NCBI GenBank assembly: GCA_001596155.1
Contig: CP014771.1
Span: 434,001-498,000 of the forward strand
DNA from: Hymenobacter psoromatis
Lineage (GTDB): Bacteria > Bacteroidota > Bacteroidia > Cytophagales > Hymenobacteraceae
DNA length: 64,000 bases
Reading direction: 5' to 3'
Shown in pieces: positions 52,774-61,595 of the stretch. The notes under the pieces are model-generated. The model saw only the letters and a list, made by a program, of their open reading frames with translations, did no database searches and was not told where the DNA came from. Position 1 is the stretch's first letter. The number at the start of each line of letters is the position of its first letter. Both the position numbers and the translations under genes were made by a program.

Positions 52774-52984
52774 TAAATCGCGGATTGAGCAGATTACGCC
52801 GATTTCGCAGATTCAGACGACCACAACGAAGTCAAATTTCGAGCATCCTCAATCTGCTTATCATGGATAGTAAATAAACAAAATTTTCGAATATATTAGC
52901 AAAAATAAAACTATAAAAAACAGTAAGTCAGAACGAGCCGATAGAATCTGCGAAATCTGCGAAATCTGCTCAATCCGCGATTTA
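52773..52984. repeat. Inverted repeat reaching the recN start codon
   Basis: Arms of about 41 bp (52773-52814 and 52944-52984) with TAAATCGCGGATTGAGCAGA and complement enclose an AT-rich centre. The right arm ends on the first base of the recN ATG and contains the direct repeat AAATCTGCG. As RNA, the start codon would lie at the foot of the stem. Confidence 0.85.
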
Positions 52985-54669
52985 TGTTAATCGATTTACG
53001 CATCCAGAATTACGCGCTCATTGAGCAATTGGAAATGCGGCCCTCGCCGCTGCTCAATATTATTACCGGCGAAACCGGGGCGGGCAAATCCATCATGCTG
53101 GGCGCTATCGGGCTGTTGCTGGGCAATCGGGCCGACTCGCGCATGCTCTTCAATACCGAGCGCAAGTGCGTGATTGAGGGGCAGTTTGATATTGCGAATT
53201 ACCAGTTGCAGGATATTTTCGACTCCGAAGACCTGGACTACGACACGCAGTGTATTCTGCGGCGCGAAATTAGCCCGTCGGGCAAGTCGCGGGCCTTCGT
53301 GAACGACACGCCGGTGACGCTGGACGCCCTGCGCAAGATTGGCGCGAACCTCATGGACATTCACTCGCAGCATGATACGCTGCTGCTGGGCGATGCCGTG
53401 TTTCAGCTCAATCTGCTCGACCTCTACGCCAACCTCGTGCCTACCCGCACCCAGTACGGCAACGCTTACCGCCAGTACCGCAAGCTCGAAACCGACTTAA
53501 AAGCGCTGGAAGACCAGTCGGTGCAGGCTAGCAAAGAGTTGGATTACAACAGCTTTTTGCTGAGTGAGTTGGAAGAAGCCGACCTCGACAAGGAAGACCA
53601 GGACGCGCTGGAGCAGGAAGTAAAGCAGCTCGAAAACGCCGAGGAAATCAAGTATAAATTGAGCCAGGCGCTGCACGGCCTGCGCGACAGCGAAAGCTGC
53701 GCCACCGGCACCATGAAGGACGCTTCGACGCTGCTGGGCCAGGTAGCGAATTATTCGGAGAGTTTCCGTGAATTGCGCCAGCGCCTGGAAAGTTGCCTGA
53801 TTGAGCTGCACGACATTGCCGACGAAGTAGAAACCGCCGAGCGCCGCACCGAGGGCGACCCCGCCCGCGCCGAAGAGCTGCAGGCGCGCCTCACGGTGCT
53901 GTATAATTTGCAGCGCAAGCACCAGCGCCGCGACGTGGAGGGCCTGCTCGAAGCCCGCGAAACCTTGCGCCAGAAGGTAGGCTCGGTGCTGAATCTGGAC
54001 AAGGAAATCACGCGCCTGCGCAAAGATTCGGAGGCCGCGCTCAAGCAGGCTACGACTCAGGCTGCCAAGCTCTCGGAAAGCCGCCGCAAGGCGTTTCCGA
54101 AGTTTGAGAAGGAGCTGAGCGCGCTACTCTCCGACCTCGGGATGCCGCACGCGCGCATCGTGGTGGAGCACAAAACCGGGCCGCTCGCGGCCAGCGGCTC
54201 CGACGTGGTGAGCATCCTCTTCACCGCTAACAAAGGCGCGCAGCCCCAAACGCTGAGCAAGGCCGCGTCGGGCGGCGAGTTTTCGCGTCTTATGCTGTGC
54301 ATCAAGTACATGCTGGCCGATAAAACGGCCCTACCCACGATAGTGTTCGACGAGATTGACACCGGCATCAGCGGCGAAATCGCGGTGAAGGTGGGCCGCA
54401 TGATGCAGCAAATGGCGCACAAGCACCAGCTGATAGCCATTTCGCACCTGCCGCAGATGGCGGCGGCCGGCGACACCCACTACTTCGTGTATAAGGAAGA
54501 CCGCGCCGACCGCACCGTGAGCCGCATCCGGCAGCTGAGCCCGGAGGACCGCATCAAGGAAATCGCGCACATGATTGCGGGGGCCAAGCCCAGCGAAAAC
54601 GCCTTGCAGAGCGCCCGCGAGCTGCTGGCGTTGCGTGGGGACGTAGAATTAACAAAAACTTCACATTGA
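52984..54669 (+). CDS. recN: DNA repair protein RecN
   Basis: A 561-residue SMC-like ATPase for double-strand break repair. The N-terminal Walker A is ETGAGKSIMLG (about 36-46); a long coiled coil follows (about 150-380). The C-terminal half has the ABC signature SKAASGGEFSRLMLCIKYML and Walker B TIVFDEIDTGISGEIA, then ISHLPQMAAAGDTHY. Length and order match the family. It is the last gene of the conserved run before the AT-rich pair. Confidence 0.95.
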   Translation: MLIDLRIQNYALIEQLEMRPSPLLNIITGETGAGKSIMLGAIGLLLGNRADSRMLFNTERKCVIEGQFDIANYQLQDIFDSEDLDYDTQCILRREISPSGKSRAFVNDTPVTLDALRKIGANLMDIHSQHDTLLLGDAVFQLNLLDLYANLVPTRTQYGNAYRQYRKLETDLKALEDQSVQASKELDYNSFLLSELEEADLDKEDQDALEQEVKQLENAEEIKYKLSQALHGLRDSESCATGTMKDASTLLGQVANYSESFRELRQRLESCLIELHDIADEVETAERRTEGDPARAEELQARLTVLYNLQRKHQRRDVEGLLEARETLRQKVGSVLNLDKEITRLRKDSEAALKQATTQAAKLSESRRKAFPKFEKELSALLSDLGMPHARIVVEHKTGPLAASGSDVVSILFTANKGAQPQTLSKAASGGEFSRLMLCIKYMLADKTALPTIVFDEIDTGISGEIAVKVGRMMQQMAHKHQLIAISHLPQMAAAGDTHYFVYKEDRADRTVSRIRQLSPEDRIKEIAHMIAGAKPSENALQSARELLALRGDVELTKTSH

Positions 54670-54674
54670 GCACA

Positions 54675-54704
54675 TTGCGCTTTTAAAAAAAAACTATATG
54701 TTTG
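54675..54704 (+). promoter_or_regulatory. Near-consensus Bacteroidota promoter (TTG-N19-TATGTTTG)
   Basis: TTG at 54675-54677 is followed after exactly 19 bases by TATGTTTG (54697-54704), matching the TTG / TAnnTTTG Bacteroidota promoter. It would start a transcript about 20 bp before the ATG at 54733. The spacer is A-rich. Confidence 0.75.
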
Positions 54705-54732
54705 CTGCGTACCAATACTTCTCAGCAAGCAT

Positions 54733-55659
54733 ATGAAAAATTTTCTACGTTTAGCTACTTTAGTATGTAACTTCTTCGTGCTCGGCGTTCTCAATCAATG
54801 CACGGTTAAGGACAACCAGGTTTTGCCTGTAACGGTCTTATCGGCCAAGGACTTGGCTGCCGACTCCTCTTTTGTGAGAATAGCTGTGACTGGCAATGAC
54901 TTTCAAACTGTACTATATAATACGTTACGTGATGCTCATAGCCAGCTTATTAGGCAACGGACTAGCAGTAGAATTCAAAAGCTATTAGTAGCTAATCAGC
55001 AAGATAGTCTACTACTAGCAATTAGATTGCTTGGGTTTAAGAACCCGACTCAATACTTGTCAGGACTTGAAAAAATTGAGCGGGCGAACAAACAATTGAG
55101 AACCAGGGGTATTGAGCTAACCAAGATGCCGTTGGATGTAATAGCCAAAGCGTATAGTATAGTGTCTGCTCAAACTGGTTATCATTATCCTCCAATTCAG
55201 TCATCAACATTATCAGCTAGGAAATCAGGCATTAGTAGCCCAGTTACCCAAGATTACAATACTGGTATTTGTGAACTCTGCTTCTTAAATAATTGTGATG
55301 AGTGTGGAGATTTTGGTGGTTCCACTCAAATTGAACCGGAGGAGAATGGTGGCGGTGGTGGCGGTGGCGCGAACTGTGTGCAACTTGCACAAGGTGTAAG
55401 GCAGGCCAAAGTAAATTCTGAAAATGTTGATTTCGTAGGTGCTCTCTTAGCTTGTGGAGTCACCGCAGGTGGTGCAGGTATTGCAGTGTGTGAAGGGACC
55501 TTGATAACCGTAGTAGGTGGTCCTTTTTCTCCCGCTACTGGTGTTGGTACGTACTGTGTTGTTTATGTGGGCTGCTCTGGTTACGCCCTATGGCAACATC
55601 AGGCTCACTTGTCTGTGATTGAAGCTGAATATGCTCAGGCCGTGGCTCAATGCAAATAG
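54733..55659 (+). CDS. Exported Cys/Gly-rich protein of unknown function
   Basis: A 308-residue protein. The N-terminus (MKNFLRLATLVCNFFVLGVLNQC) looks like a signal peptide, possibly a lipoprotein signal with Cys23, although the lipobox (VLNQC) is poor. A helical region follows (about 60-165). Then come a Cys cluster (CELCFLNNCDECGD), a run of seven Gly, and a hydrophobic, Gly/Cys-rich C-terminal part (ACGVTAGGAGIAVCEG, then VVGGPFSPATGVGTY). It is very AT-rich compared with recN and fabI. No family is recognised. It overlaps the next gene by 10 bp. Confidence 0.65.
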   Translation: MKNFLRLATLVCNFFVLGVLNQCTVKDNQVLPVTVLSAKDLAADSSFVRIAVTGNDFQTVLYNTLRDAHSQLIRQRTSSRIQKLLVANQQDSLLLAIRLLGFKNPTQYLSGLEKIERANKQLRTRGIELTKMPLDVIAKAYSIVSAQTGYHYPPIQSSTLSARKSGISSPVTQDYNTGICELCFLNNCDECGDFGGSTQIEPEENGGGGGGGANCVQLAQGVRQAKVNSENVDFVGALLACGVTAGGAGIAVCEGTLITVVGGPFSPATGVGTYCVVYVGCSGYALWQHQAHLSVIEAEYAQAVAQCK

Positions 55660-55943
55660 ATATTATGAGCGTATTTTCTAAGTATTCTGTTTTAGCTACT
55701 GGACAACTACTCGTCGTGTTGATGGTTGTTCTAACAGTAGTTGGTTCCAAACTTTGGATATCGGCTGATGCACTTGGGAAAGTGGTGGTGCTATTTTTAG
55801 TATTTCCAATAATATTATTAATGTTTTATGGGAATAAATTGCTAGCTAAAAAGCTCGTTGCTGTTGCATGGTTGTGGTCAATAGTACCAGGAATACTGCT
55901 GACTTTAACTGTTAGCTACGCCAGATTGGCCATGAACTTTTAA
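55650..55943 (+). CDS. Small three-helix membrane protein
   Basis: A 97-residue protein with three predicted membrane helices (about 15-35, 42-60 and 68-92). Its start overlaps the previous gene by 10 bp (ATG at 55650); an alternative start at 55665 shortens it by five residues. AT-rich like its partner and unrecognised. The layout (exported Gly/Cys-rich protein, then a coupled small membrane protein) is like that of peptide toxins with a membrane immunity protein, but this is only an analogy. Confidence 0.6.
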   Translation: MQIDIMSVFSKYSVLATGQLLVVLMVVLTVVGSKLWISADALGKVVVLFLVFPIILLMFYGNKLLAKKLVAVAWLWSIVPGILLTLTVSYARLAMNF

Positions 55944-55982
55944 CTTTGTCGCGAGCGAAGCCTACCCCTCGTTTACCCACCA

Positions 55983-56810
55983 ATGTCCTCCAACCTCCTC
56001 GCCGGCAAAGTCGGCATCATCTCCGGCGCGCTCAATTCCCAATCCATTGCCTGGAAAGTGGCCCAGAAGGCCCACGCCGAAGGCGCACGCATCGTGCTCA
56101 CCAATGCCCCGCTAGCCATGCGCATGGGCGAAATCAAGGCGCTGGCCGCTGAGATTGACGCGCCCATCATCCCGGCCGATGCTACCTCGGTGGAGGAACT
56201 GGGCACGCTGTTTACGGAGGCGCAGGCGCACTTTGGCGGCAAGATTGACTTCCTGCTGCACTCCATTGGCATGAGCGCCAATATTCGCAAGGGCAAGAGC
56301 TACGGCGACCTCGACTACAAATTCTTCCAGCAGACGCTCGACGTATCGGCGCTCTCGCTGCACAAGATGCTGGCAGTGGCCGAAAAGCAGGATGCCTTCA
56401 ACGAGTGGGGTAGCGTGGTGGCACTCAGCTACATCGCGGCCCAGCGCGCCTTCCTCGACTACACCGACATGGCGCAGGCCAAGGCCGTGCTCGAAAGCAT
56501 TGCCCGCAGCTATGGCCAGCGCCTGGGCCACCTCAAAAAGGTGCGCGTGAACACTATCTCGCAGTCGCCGACCAAAACCACGGCCGGCACCGGCATCGCG
56601 GGCTTCAACGCGTTCTATGAGTACGCCAATAAAATGGCCCCGCTCGGCAACGCGCCCGCCGAAGCCTGCGCCGACTACTGCGTATCGCTCTTCTCGGACC
56701 TGACCCGCTACGTGACCATGCAAAACCTGCTGCACGACGGCGGCTTCAGCAGCACCGGTATCTCGCAAGCGCTGGCCGATTTGATGGAAAAGGCCGGGAC
56801 CGGGGAGTAG
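55983..56810 (+). CDS. fabI: Enoyl-[ACP] reductase FabI
   Basis: A 275-residue SDR-fold enzyme performing the last reduction of fatty-acid elongation. NADH-binding N-terminus LLAGKVGIISGALNSQSIAW, LLHSIGMS, and the catalytic Tyr-x6-Lys in YTDMAQAKAVLE are visible; the end (YVTMQNLLHDGGFSSTGIS) is typical of FabI. It stands 40 bp after the AT-rich pair and has normal GC-rich codon use. Confidence 0.93.
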   Translation: MSSNLLAGKVGIISGALNSQSIAWKVAQKAHAEGARIVLTNAPLAMRMGEIKALAAEIDAPIIPADATSVEELGTLFTEAQAHFGGKIDFLLHSIGMSANIRKGKSYGDLDYKFFQQTLDVSALSLHKMLAVAEKQDAFNEWGSVVALSYIAAQRAFLDYTDMAQAKAVLESIARSYGQRLGHLKKVRVNTISQSPTKTTAGTGIAGFNAFYEYANKMAPLGNAPAEACADYCVSLFSDLTRYVTMQNLLHDGGFSSTGISQALADLMEKAGTGE

Positions 56811-56956
56811 GGGTGGGGTAGGGAAGTTTGCGCGTCAACGCTGAGTCTTACCAGTCAACGCGGTAACCAGATACGCCAAATAGCCTTTCCAGCCTCTTGT
56901 AGCAGTTTGTTCGCATCTTTACATTCCACTTCTGAATGAAGCAAACGGTTGCGTCA

Positions 56957-57012
56957 AAACCCCCACCCTTCTCGAAGCCCTGACTGCATTAACAGCCGGG
57001 GTTTCTCTTTTT
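56957..57012 (+). terminator. Possible terminator after fabI
   Basis: AAAACCCC and GGGGTTT arms with a loop of about 30 bases are followed by CTCTTTTT on the plus strand. The long loop makes this weak. The 307 bp between fabI and the RND gene otherwise hold no gene. Confidence 0.35.
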
Positions 57013-57053
57013 ACAGAGTAACCGTAGGCTTTCTTAGTGGATAATGGGTAATA

Positions 57054-57105
57054 AGTAAGGGGAGTAATGTTGTTCTACTATGAGAACGACATTACTCCCC
57101 TTACT
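57054..57105. terminator. Palindrome at the fabI / RND convergent junction
   Basis: Perfect 17-bp arms (AGTAAGGGGAGTAATGT and complement) with an 18-base loop that is itself partly paired. It lies 12 bp beyond the RND pump stop codon and probably terminates that operon. Confidence 0.75.
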
Positions 57106-57117
57106 GGTTTAAGGAAC

Positions 57118-60100
57118 CTACGCCAGCGCCGGCTGGGTGCCTTCCGGCGGGATGCCGCCTTCCGGCTCCTGCTTTTTGGGGCCGCCGTGCTCTTCGTCGG
57201 GCTTGTAGTTTTTCTCCAGCTCGGCGAGCTTCTCCTTACCGTAGGCAAAGCGGGTGATGATGACGTAGAGCACCGGCACGATGAAAATGCCCAGACCGGT
57301 GGCGGCCAGCATCCCGCCGAGCACCGTCCAGCCCAGCGTCTGGCGGCTTTGCGCGCCCGCGCCCGAGGCAAACACCAGGGGTAGGATGCCCAGGATGAAG
57401 GCCAGCGAGGTCATAATGATGGGTCGCAGGCGCAGGCGCACGGCTTCGAGGGTAGCTTCTACCAGCGGCATCCCTCTGTCCACGCGCTCTTTAGCAAACT
57501 CAATAATCAGGATGGCGTTTTTGGCCGAGAGGCCGATGAGTGTAATCATCCCGATTTGGGCGTACACGTTATTGGTGAGCTTGGGGAGGAAAAACAGCGC
57601 CAGGATGGCCCCGAAAATGCCCACCGGCACGGCCAGCAGCACCGAAAAGGGCACCGACCAGCTTTCGTAGAGCGCCGCCAGAAACAGGAATACGAAGAGA
57701 ATAGACAGCGCGAAGATGTAAATCGTCTGGCCGCCAGCAATCAGCTCCTCCCGGCTCAGGCCCGAGAACTCGTAGCCGTAGCCCTGGGGTAGGGTTTGCT
57801 CAGCGGTTTCCTGCAAGGCTTTGATGGCATCGCCGGAGCTGTAGCCGGGGGCCGCGCCGCCATTGATTTCGGCCGACCGGAAGAGGTTGTAATGCGAGAT
57901 GAGCGGGGCGGATTCAATGCGGTGGTAGGTCGTGACGGCGCTCAGCGGCACCATGCCGCCGGCGCTGTTGCGCACGTAGTACTGGCCCAGGTCCACCATG
58001 TCGCCGCGATACGACGAATCGGCCTGCGCCACCACGTGGAAGGTGCGGCCGTAGAGCGTGAAGTCGTTAATGTAGGCGCTGCCCAGGTAGGTGCGCAGCG
58101 TGTTGCCGATGTCGCCAATTGAAACGCCTAATTTCTTGGCTTTCAGGCGGTCAATATCCAGGCGGTAGCCCGGCGTGTTGGCGGTGAAGAACGAGAACGC
58201 CGCCGAGATTTCGGGCCGCTTGCGAATGGCGGCCAGAAACTTCTGTAAGTTGGCGTCGAAGACCTGAATATCACCCCCGGCCTCGCGCTCCTGAAAAATA
58301 AACGAAAAGCCGCCCGTGTTGCCCAAACCCGGAATGGCGGGCGGCGAGATGACAACCGTGGTCGCTTCCTGGAAGCGAGCCATGTTTTTCTGAATCGTCG
58401 CTATCATGCCTTGCAGCTGCAGGGCCTTATCAGTGCGCTGGTCCCAGGGTTCCAACTGGCAGAAGATGGTGCCGGAGTTTGACTTTGAGGAGAAATTAAC
58501 CGCGTTCAGGCCGCCGAGAGCCGCGAAGTGGGCGACGCCTTTCGTGTGCTCCAGCTCCTTCATCATGCCTTGCAGCACGGCCACGGTGCGCTCGGTGGAA
58601 GCACCTTCGGGCAGGTTGAAGGTGACGTAGATGCGGCCTTCATCCTCGGTGGGCAAAAACCCGCTGGGCTTGCCGCGAAACAGCAGCCCGGCCCCTACCA
58701 CGATGCACACCAGCATAATGACCACGAAGCGCGAAAACCGGATGCCGCGCTTCACGCCATTGGTATAGCTGCCCGTGACGCGCCCAAACCAGTCGTTGAA
58801 TTTCTTAAAACCCTTGTCAATGAAGCTCTTATTTTTCTCATTTTCGTCGTGGGGCTTGAGCAGCAGCGTGCACAGCGCCGGCGTGAGCGACAAGGCCACG
58901 AAGGCCGAAATCAGCACCGAAATGGCAATTGTAATGGCAAACTGCTGATACAAGCGCCCCGTGATGCCCGGAATGAAGCCCACCGGCACGAACACCGCCG
59001 CCAGAATGAGCGCGATGGCGATAACCGGGGCCGAAATCTCGCGCATGGCTTCCAGCGTGGCATCCATCGGGCTCATCTTGCGCTCGTTGATATTCACCTC
59101 CACGGCTTCGACTACCACAATGGCATCGTCCACCACGATGCCGATGGCCAATACGAAGCCGAAGAGCGTCAGCGTATTAATGGTAAAGCCCAGCGGAATA
59201 AACGCGATAAACGACCCAATGATGGACACCGGAATGGCCAGCACCGGAATGAGGGTAGAGCGCCAGTTTTGCAGGAACAGGAACACCACCACGACCACCA
59301 GCCCGAGCGCCTCCACCAACGTGTGCACTACTTCGTCAATGGACACCTTAACTACACTCGCCGACTCGAAGGGCACGATGTAGTCGAGGTCGGCCGGAAA
59401 CTGCTTTTTGAGCTGGTTCATAGTCGCCAGCACGTTGTCGTAGGTTTCGAGGGCGTTGGCCCCCGGTGCCTGGTACACCAGCAGGTAGGCGGCGCGCTTG
59501 CCGTCCACGTAGGAGTTGTTGGCGTAGTTGAACTTACCCAGCTCGATGCGGGCCACGTCCTTGAGATACACCAGCGAGCCATCGGTGGGCCGGGTCTTGA
59601 TGATGACGTTGCCGAACTGCTCCACCGTAGCTAGGCGGCCCTGCACCGTCACGATATACTCGAACGACTGCCCCTTCTGGGCGGGTGGTGCGCCCACCGA
59701 GCCGGCCGCAATCTGGGCGTTCTGCTCGTTCAGCGCGTTCTGGATGTCGGCAGCCGTGATGCCGAGCGCGGCCAGCTTGTCGGGCTTGAGCCAGATGCGC
59801 ATCGAGAAGTCATCAGCCCGCGACACGATGTCGCCTACCCCCTTCGTGCGCAGCAGCGCGTCCTTCACGAACACGTTGGCGTAATTGTCTAGAAATGTCG
59901 TGTTGTGGGTTCCTTTGGGGGCAAACATGGCTACCAGCATCAAGATGCTGGGATTGCGCTTGCGCACGGTCAGGCCCAGGCGCTGCACCTCCAGGGGGAG
60001 GGTAGGGGTCGCGATGCCCACCCGGTTCTGCACGTCGAGGGCCGCGATGTTGACGTCCGTCCCTATCTCAAAGTTAACCGTCATGGCCATCTGGCCATTG

Positions 60101-60354
60101 CTGGTATTATTGCTCTGGAGGTAGGTCATGCCGGGCGTGCCGTTCACCTGCACCTCCACGGGCGTAGCCACGGTTTGCTCCACGGTCTGGGCATCGGCCC
60201 CGATGTAGCTAGCCGACACCGACACCGTGGGCGGCGTGATTTCGGGATACTGCCCAATGGGCAGGCTGCGCATGGCCAGAATGCCCACCAGCACGATAAC
60301 CAGCGAGGCCACGATGGCCATAATGGGCCGGCGAATAAAGGTTTCGGCAATCAT
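57118..60354 (-). CDS. RND efflux pump, inner-membrane transporter (HAE1 type)
   Basis: A 1,078-residue proton-driven pump of the AcrB family. Twelve membrane helices are expected: one near the N-terminus (PIMAIVASLVIVLVGILAM), a block of helices around 340-540 and another at 870-1040, with two large periplasmic loops. The proton-relay Asp-Asp is visible in GIVVDDAIVVVEAVEV. The C-terminus is Pro/Glu/Gly-rich and charged. It forms a tripartite system with the adaptor and outer-membrane factor upstream, exporting toxic compounds; substrates cannot be told. A short hairpin lies in the gap after the adaptor gene. Confidence 0.95.
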   Translation of the reverse strand: MIAETFIRRPIMAIVASLVIVLVGILAMRSLPIGQYPEITPPTVSVSASYIGADAQTVEQTVATPVEVQVNGTPGMTYLQSNNTSNGQMAMTVNFEIGTDVNIAALDVQNRVGIATPTLPLEVQRLGLTVRKRNPSILMLVAMFAPKGTHNTTFLDNYANVFVKDALLRTKGVGDIVSRADDFSMRIWLKPDKLAALGITAADIQNALNEQNAQIAAGSVGAPPAQKGQSFEYIVTVQGRLATVEQFGNVIIKTRPTDGSLVYLKDVARIELGKFNYANNSYVDGKRAAYLLVYQAPGANALETYDNVLATMNQLKKQFPADLDYIVPFESASVVKVSIDEVVHTLVEALGLVVVVVFLFLQNWRSTLIPVLAIPVSIIGSFIAFIPLGFTINTLTLFGFVLAIGIVVDDAIVVVEAVEVNINERKMSPMDATLEAMREISAPVIAIALILAAVFVPVGFIPGITGRLYQQFAITIAISVLISAFVALSLTPALCTLLLKPHDENEKNKSFIDKGFKKFNDWFGRVTGSYTNGVKRGIRFSRFVVIMLVCIVVGAGLLFRGKPSGFLPTEDEGRIYVTFNLPEGASTERTVAVLQGMMKELEHTKGVAHFAALGGLNAVNFSSKSNSGTIFCQLEPWDQRTDKALQLQGMIATIQKNMARFQEATTVVISPPAIPGLGNTGGFSFIFQEREAGGDIQVFDANLQKFLAAIRKRPEISAAFSFFTANTPGYRLDIDRLKAKKLGVSIGDIGNTLRTYLGSAYINDFTLYGRTFHVVAQADSSYRGDMVDLGQYYVRNSAGGMVPLSAVTTYHRIESAPLISHYNLFRSAEINGGAAPGYSSGDAIKALQETAEQTLPQGYGYEFSGLSREELIAGGQTIYIFALSILFVFLFLAALYESWSVPFSVLLAVPVGIFGAILALFFLPKLTNNVYAQIGMITLIGLSAKNAILIIEFAKERVDRGMPLVEATLEAVRLRLRPIIMTSLAFILGILPLVFASGAGAQSRQTLGWTVLGGMLAATGLGIFIVPVLYVIITRFAYGKEKLAELEKNYKPDEEHGGPKKQEPEGGIPPEGTQPALA

Positions 60355-60385
60355 AGAAAAATGATTTAGCTATAACTTATTTATA

Positions 60386-60426
60386 AAAGAACGTCATGCT
60401 GAGCTTGCCGAAGCATGACGTTCTTT
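60386..60426. repeat. Short palindrome, CATGCTGAGCTTGCC family
   Basis: The stem AAGAACGTCATGCT / AGCATGACGTTCTT encloses the loop GAGCTTGCCGA. It looks like a shortened copy of the repeat at 35246-35342, with the inner part removed. It sits between the adaptor and pump genes of one operon. Confidence 0.9.
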
Positions 60427-60431
60427 ATTAA

Positions 60432-61580
60432 TTACTTAGCGGCCGGTCCCGCCGGCCCGGCCACGGGCGCGCCCGGCGCGCTGATTTGAATCTTGGCTCC
60501 GTCGCGCAGCTTCTGCACGCCGTCGGTCACTACTTTGTCGCCGGCCTTGATGCCGTTCAGCACCACGATTTCATCGCGCAGGCGGGGGCCGAGCTTTACT
60601 TTACGTTGCTTGGCGCTGTCGCCGAGGGCCACGTACACGAAGTTTTCGCCCATCTGCTCCACGATGGCTTTGTTGGGAATAACCAGGTGGTGGCCCGAAT
60701 CGGTGTTCAGCACTTTCAGCACGCCGCTTAGGCCAGCCTTGAGGCGGTGCTGAGAATTAGCGAAAACCACCCGCACCGTGATAGTGCCGGTTTGCGGGTC
60801 CACGGCCCGGTCAATGGTCTGAATGCGGCCGGGCTCGCCGTAGGGCTTGCCGTCGGGCAGCACGAAGCGCAGCGTCGAATCGCCTACCCCCCCTTTTTTA
60901 CTCTGCAAAGCCAGGAAACGCGGAATGTCCGTTTCCGTCACCGCGAAGTCCACCCCCATCGGGTTTTCGGTCGAAATCGTGTTCAGCACCGTAGTGCCCG
61001 CCGCCACCTGCGAGCCCAGCCGCACCTGCGAGATGCCGATGCGCCCCGCGAACGGCGATTTGATAGTGGCAAAAGCCAGGTTGGTGCGGGCCAGGCCAAC
61101 GCCGGCCTGGGCGGCCGCCACCTGGCTGCTGCTGGTGCTGGCGGTGGTCACGGCGTTTTCGGCCAGCTGCCGGGCCACGGCCTCCTGTTGCAGCAGCTGC
61201 TGGTAGCGCGCTTGGTTCACCTGCGCGTTCTGGGCCGTGGCCTGGGCGCTGTGCAGGTTGGCCACCGCCTGCCGGTAGGCATCCTCATACTGGCGCTTGT
61301 CAATTTCATACAACACCTTGTTCGCTGGCACCAAGTCGCCTTCCTTAAAGTAAAGGCCCGTGATAAAGCCCGTAATCTGCGAGCGCAGCTCTACGCTCTT
61401 GAGCGCCACCGCCGTAGCGGGGTACTGGTCGTAGTACACGGCATCGGTCGTGTGGGCTTCCACCACGCTCACGGGGGTAGGCGGCGGCGGGGCGTTTTTC
61501 TTGTTGTCGTCTTTCTTGCCGCACGCGGCGCTGGCCAGTAGGCCCGCAATGGCGCACAGGGCCAGGTAGTTAGTCTTCAT
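60432..61580 (-). CDS. RND efflux adaptor (membrane-fusion) lipoprotein
   Basis: A 382-residue periplasmic adaptor of the AcrA/HlyD type with a lipoprotein signal (lipobox SAAC, Cys about 20). Features: biotinyl-lipoyl half-motif LRSQITGFITGLYFKEGD, an alpha-hairpin (about 95-165, rich in Gln and Ala), the second lipoyl half (SPFAGRIGISQV) and a beta-barrel plus C-terminal membrane-proximal domain (GIKAGDKVVTDGVQKL). It links the pump to the outer-membrane factor encoded just upstream. Confidence 0.93.
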   Translation of the reverse strand: MKTNYLALCAIAGLLASAACGKKDDNKKNAPPPPTPVSVVEAHTTDAVYYDQYPATAVALKSVELRSQITGFITGLYFKEGDLVPANKVLYEIDKRQYEDAYRQAVANLHSAQATAQNAQVNQARYQQLLQQEAVARQLAENAVTTASTSSSQVAAAQAGVGLARTNLAFATIKSPFAGRIGISQVRLGSQVAAGTTVLNTISTENPMGVDFAVTETDIPRFLALQSKKGGVGDSTLRFVLPDGKPYGEPGRIQTIDRAVDPQTGTITVRVVFANSQHRLKAGLSGVLKVLNTDSGHHLVIPNKAIVEQMGENFVYVALGDSAKQRKVKLGPRLRDEIVVLNGIKAGDKVVTDGVQKLRDGAKIQISAPGAPVAGPAGPAAK

Positions 61581-61595
61581 TAGGCGAAGGCGGAA

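Noticed and set aside
58528..59634. A 368-codon plus-strand frame opposite the RND pump gene
   Set aside because: Translation is His/Arg/Gln-rich without any domain; the pump gene on the other strand is unambiguous.
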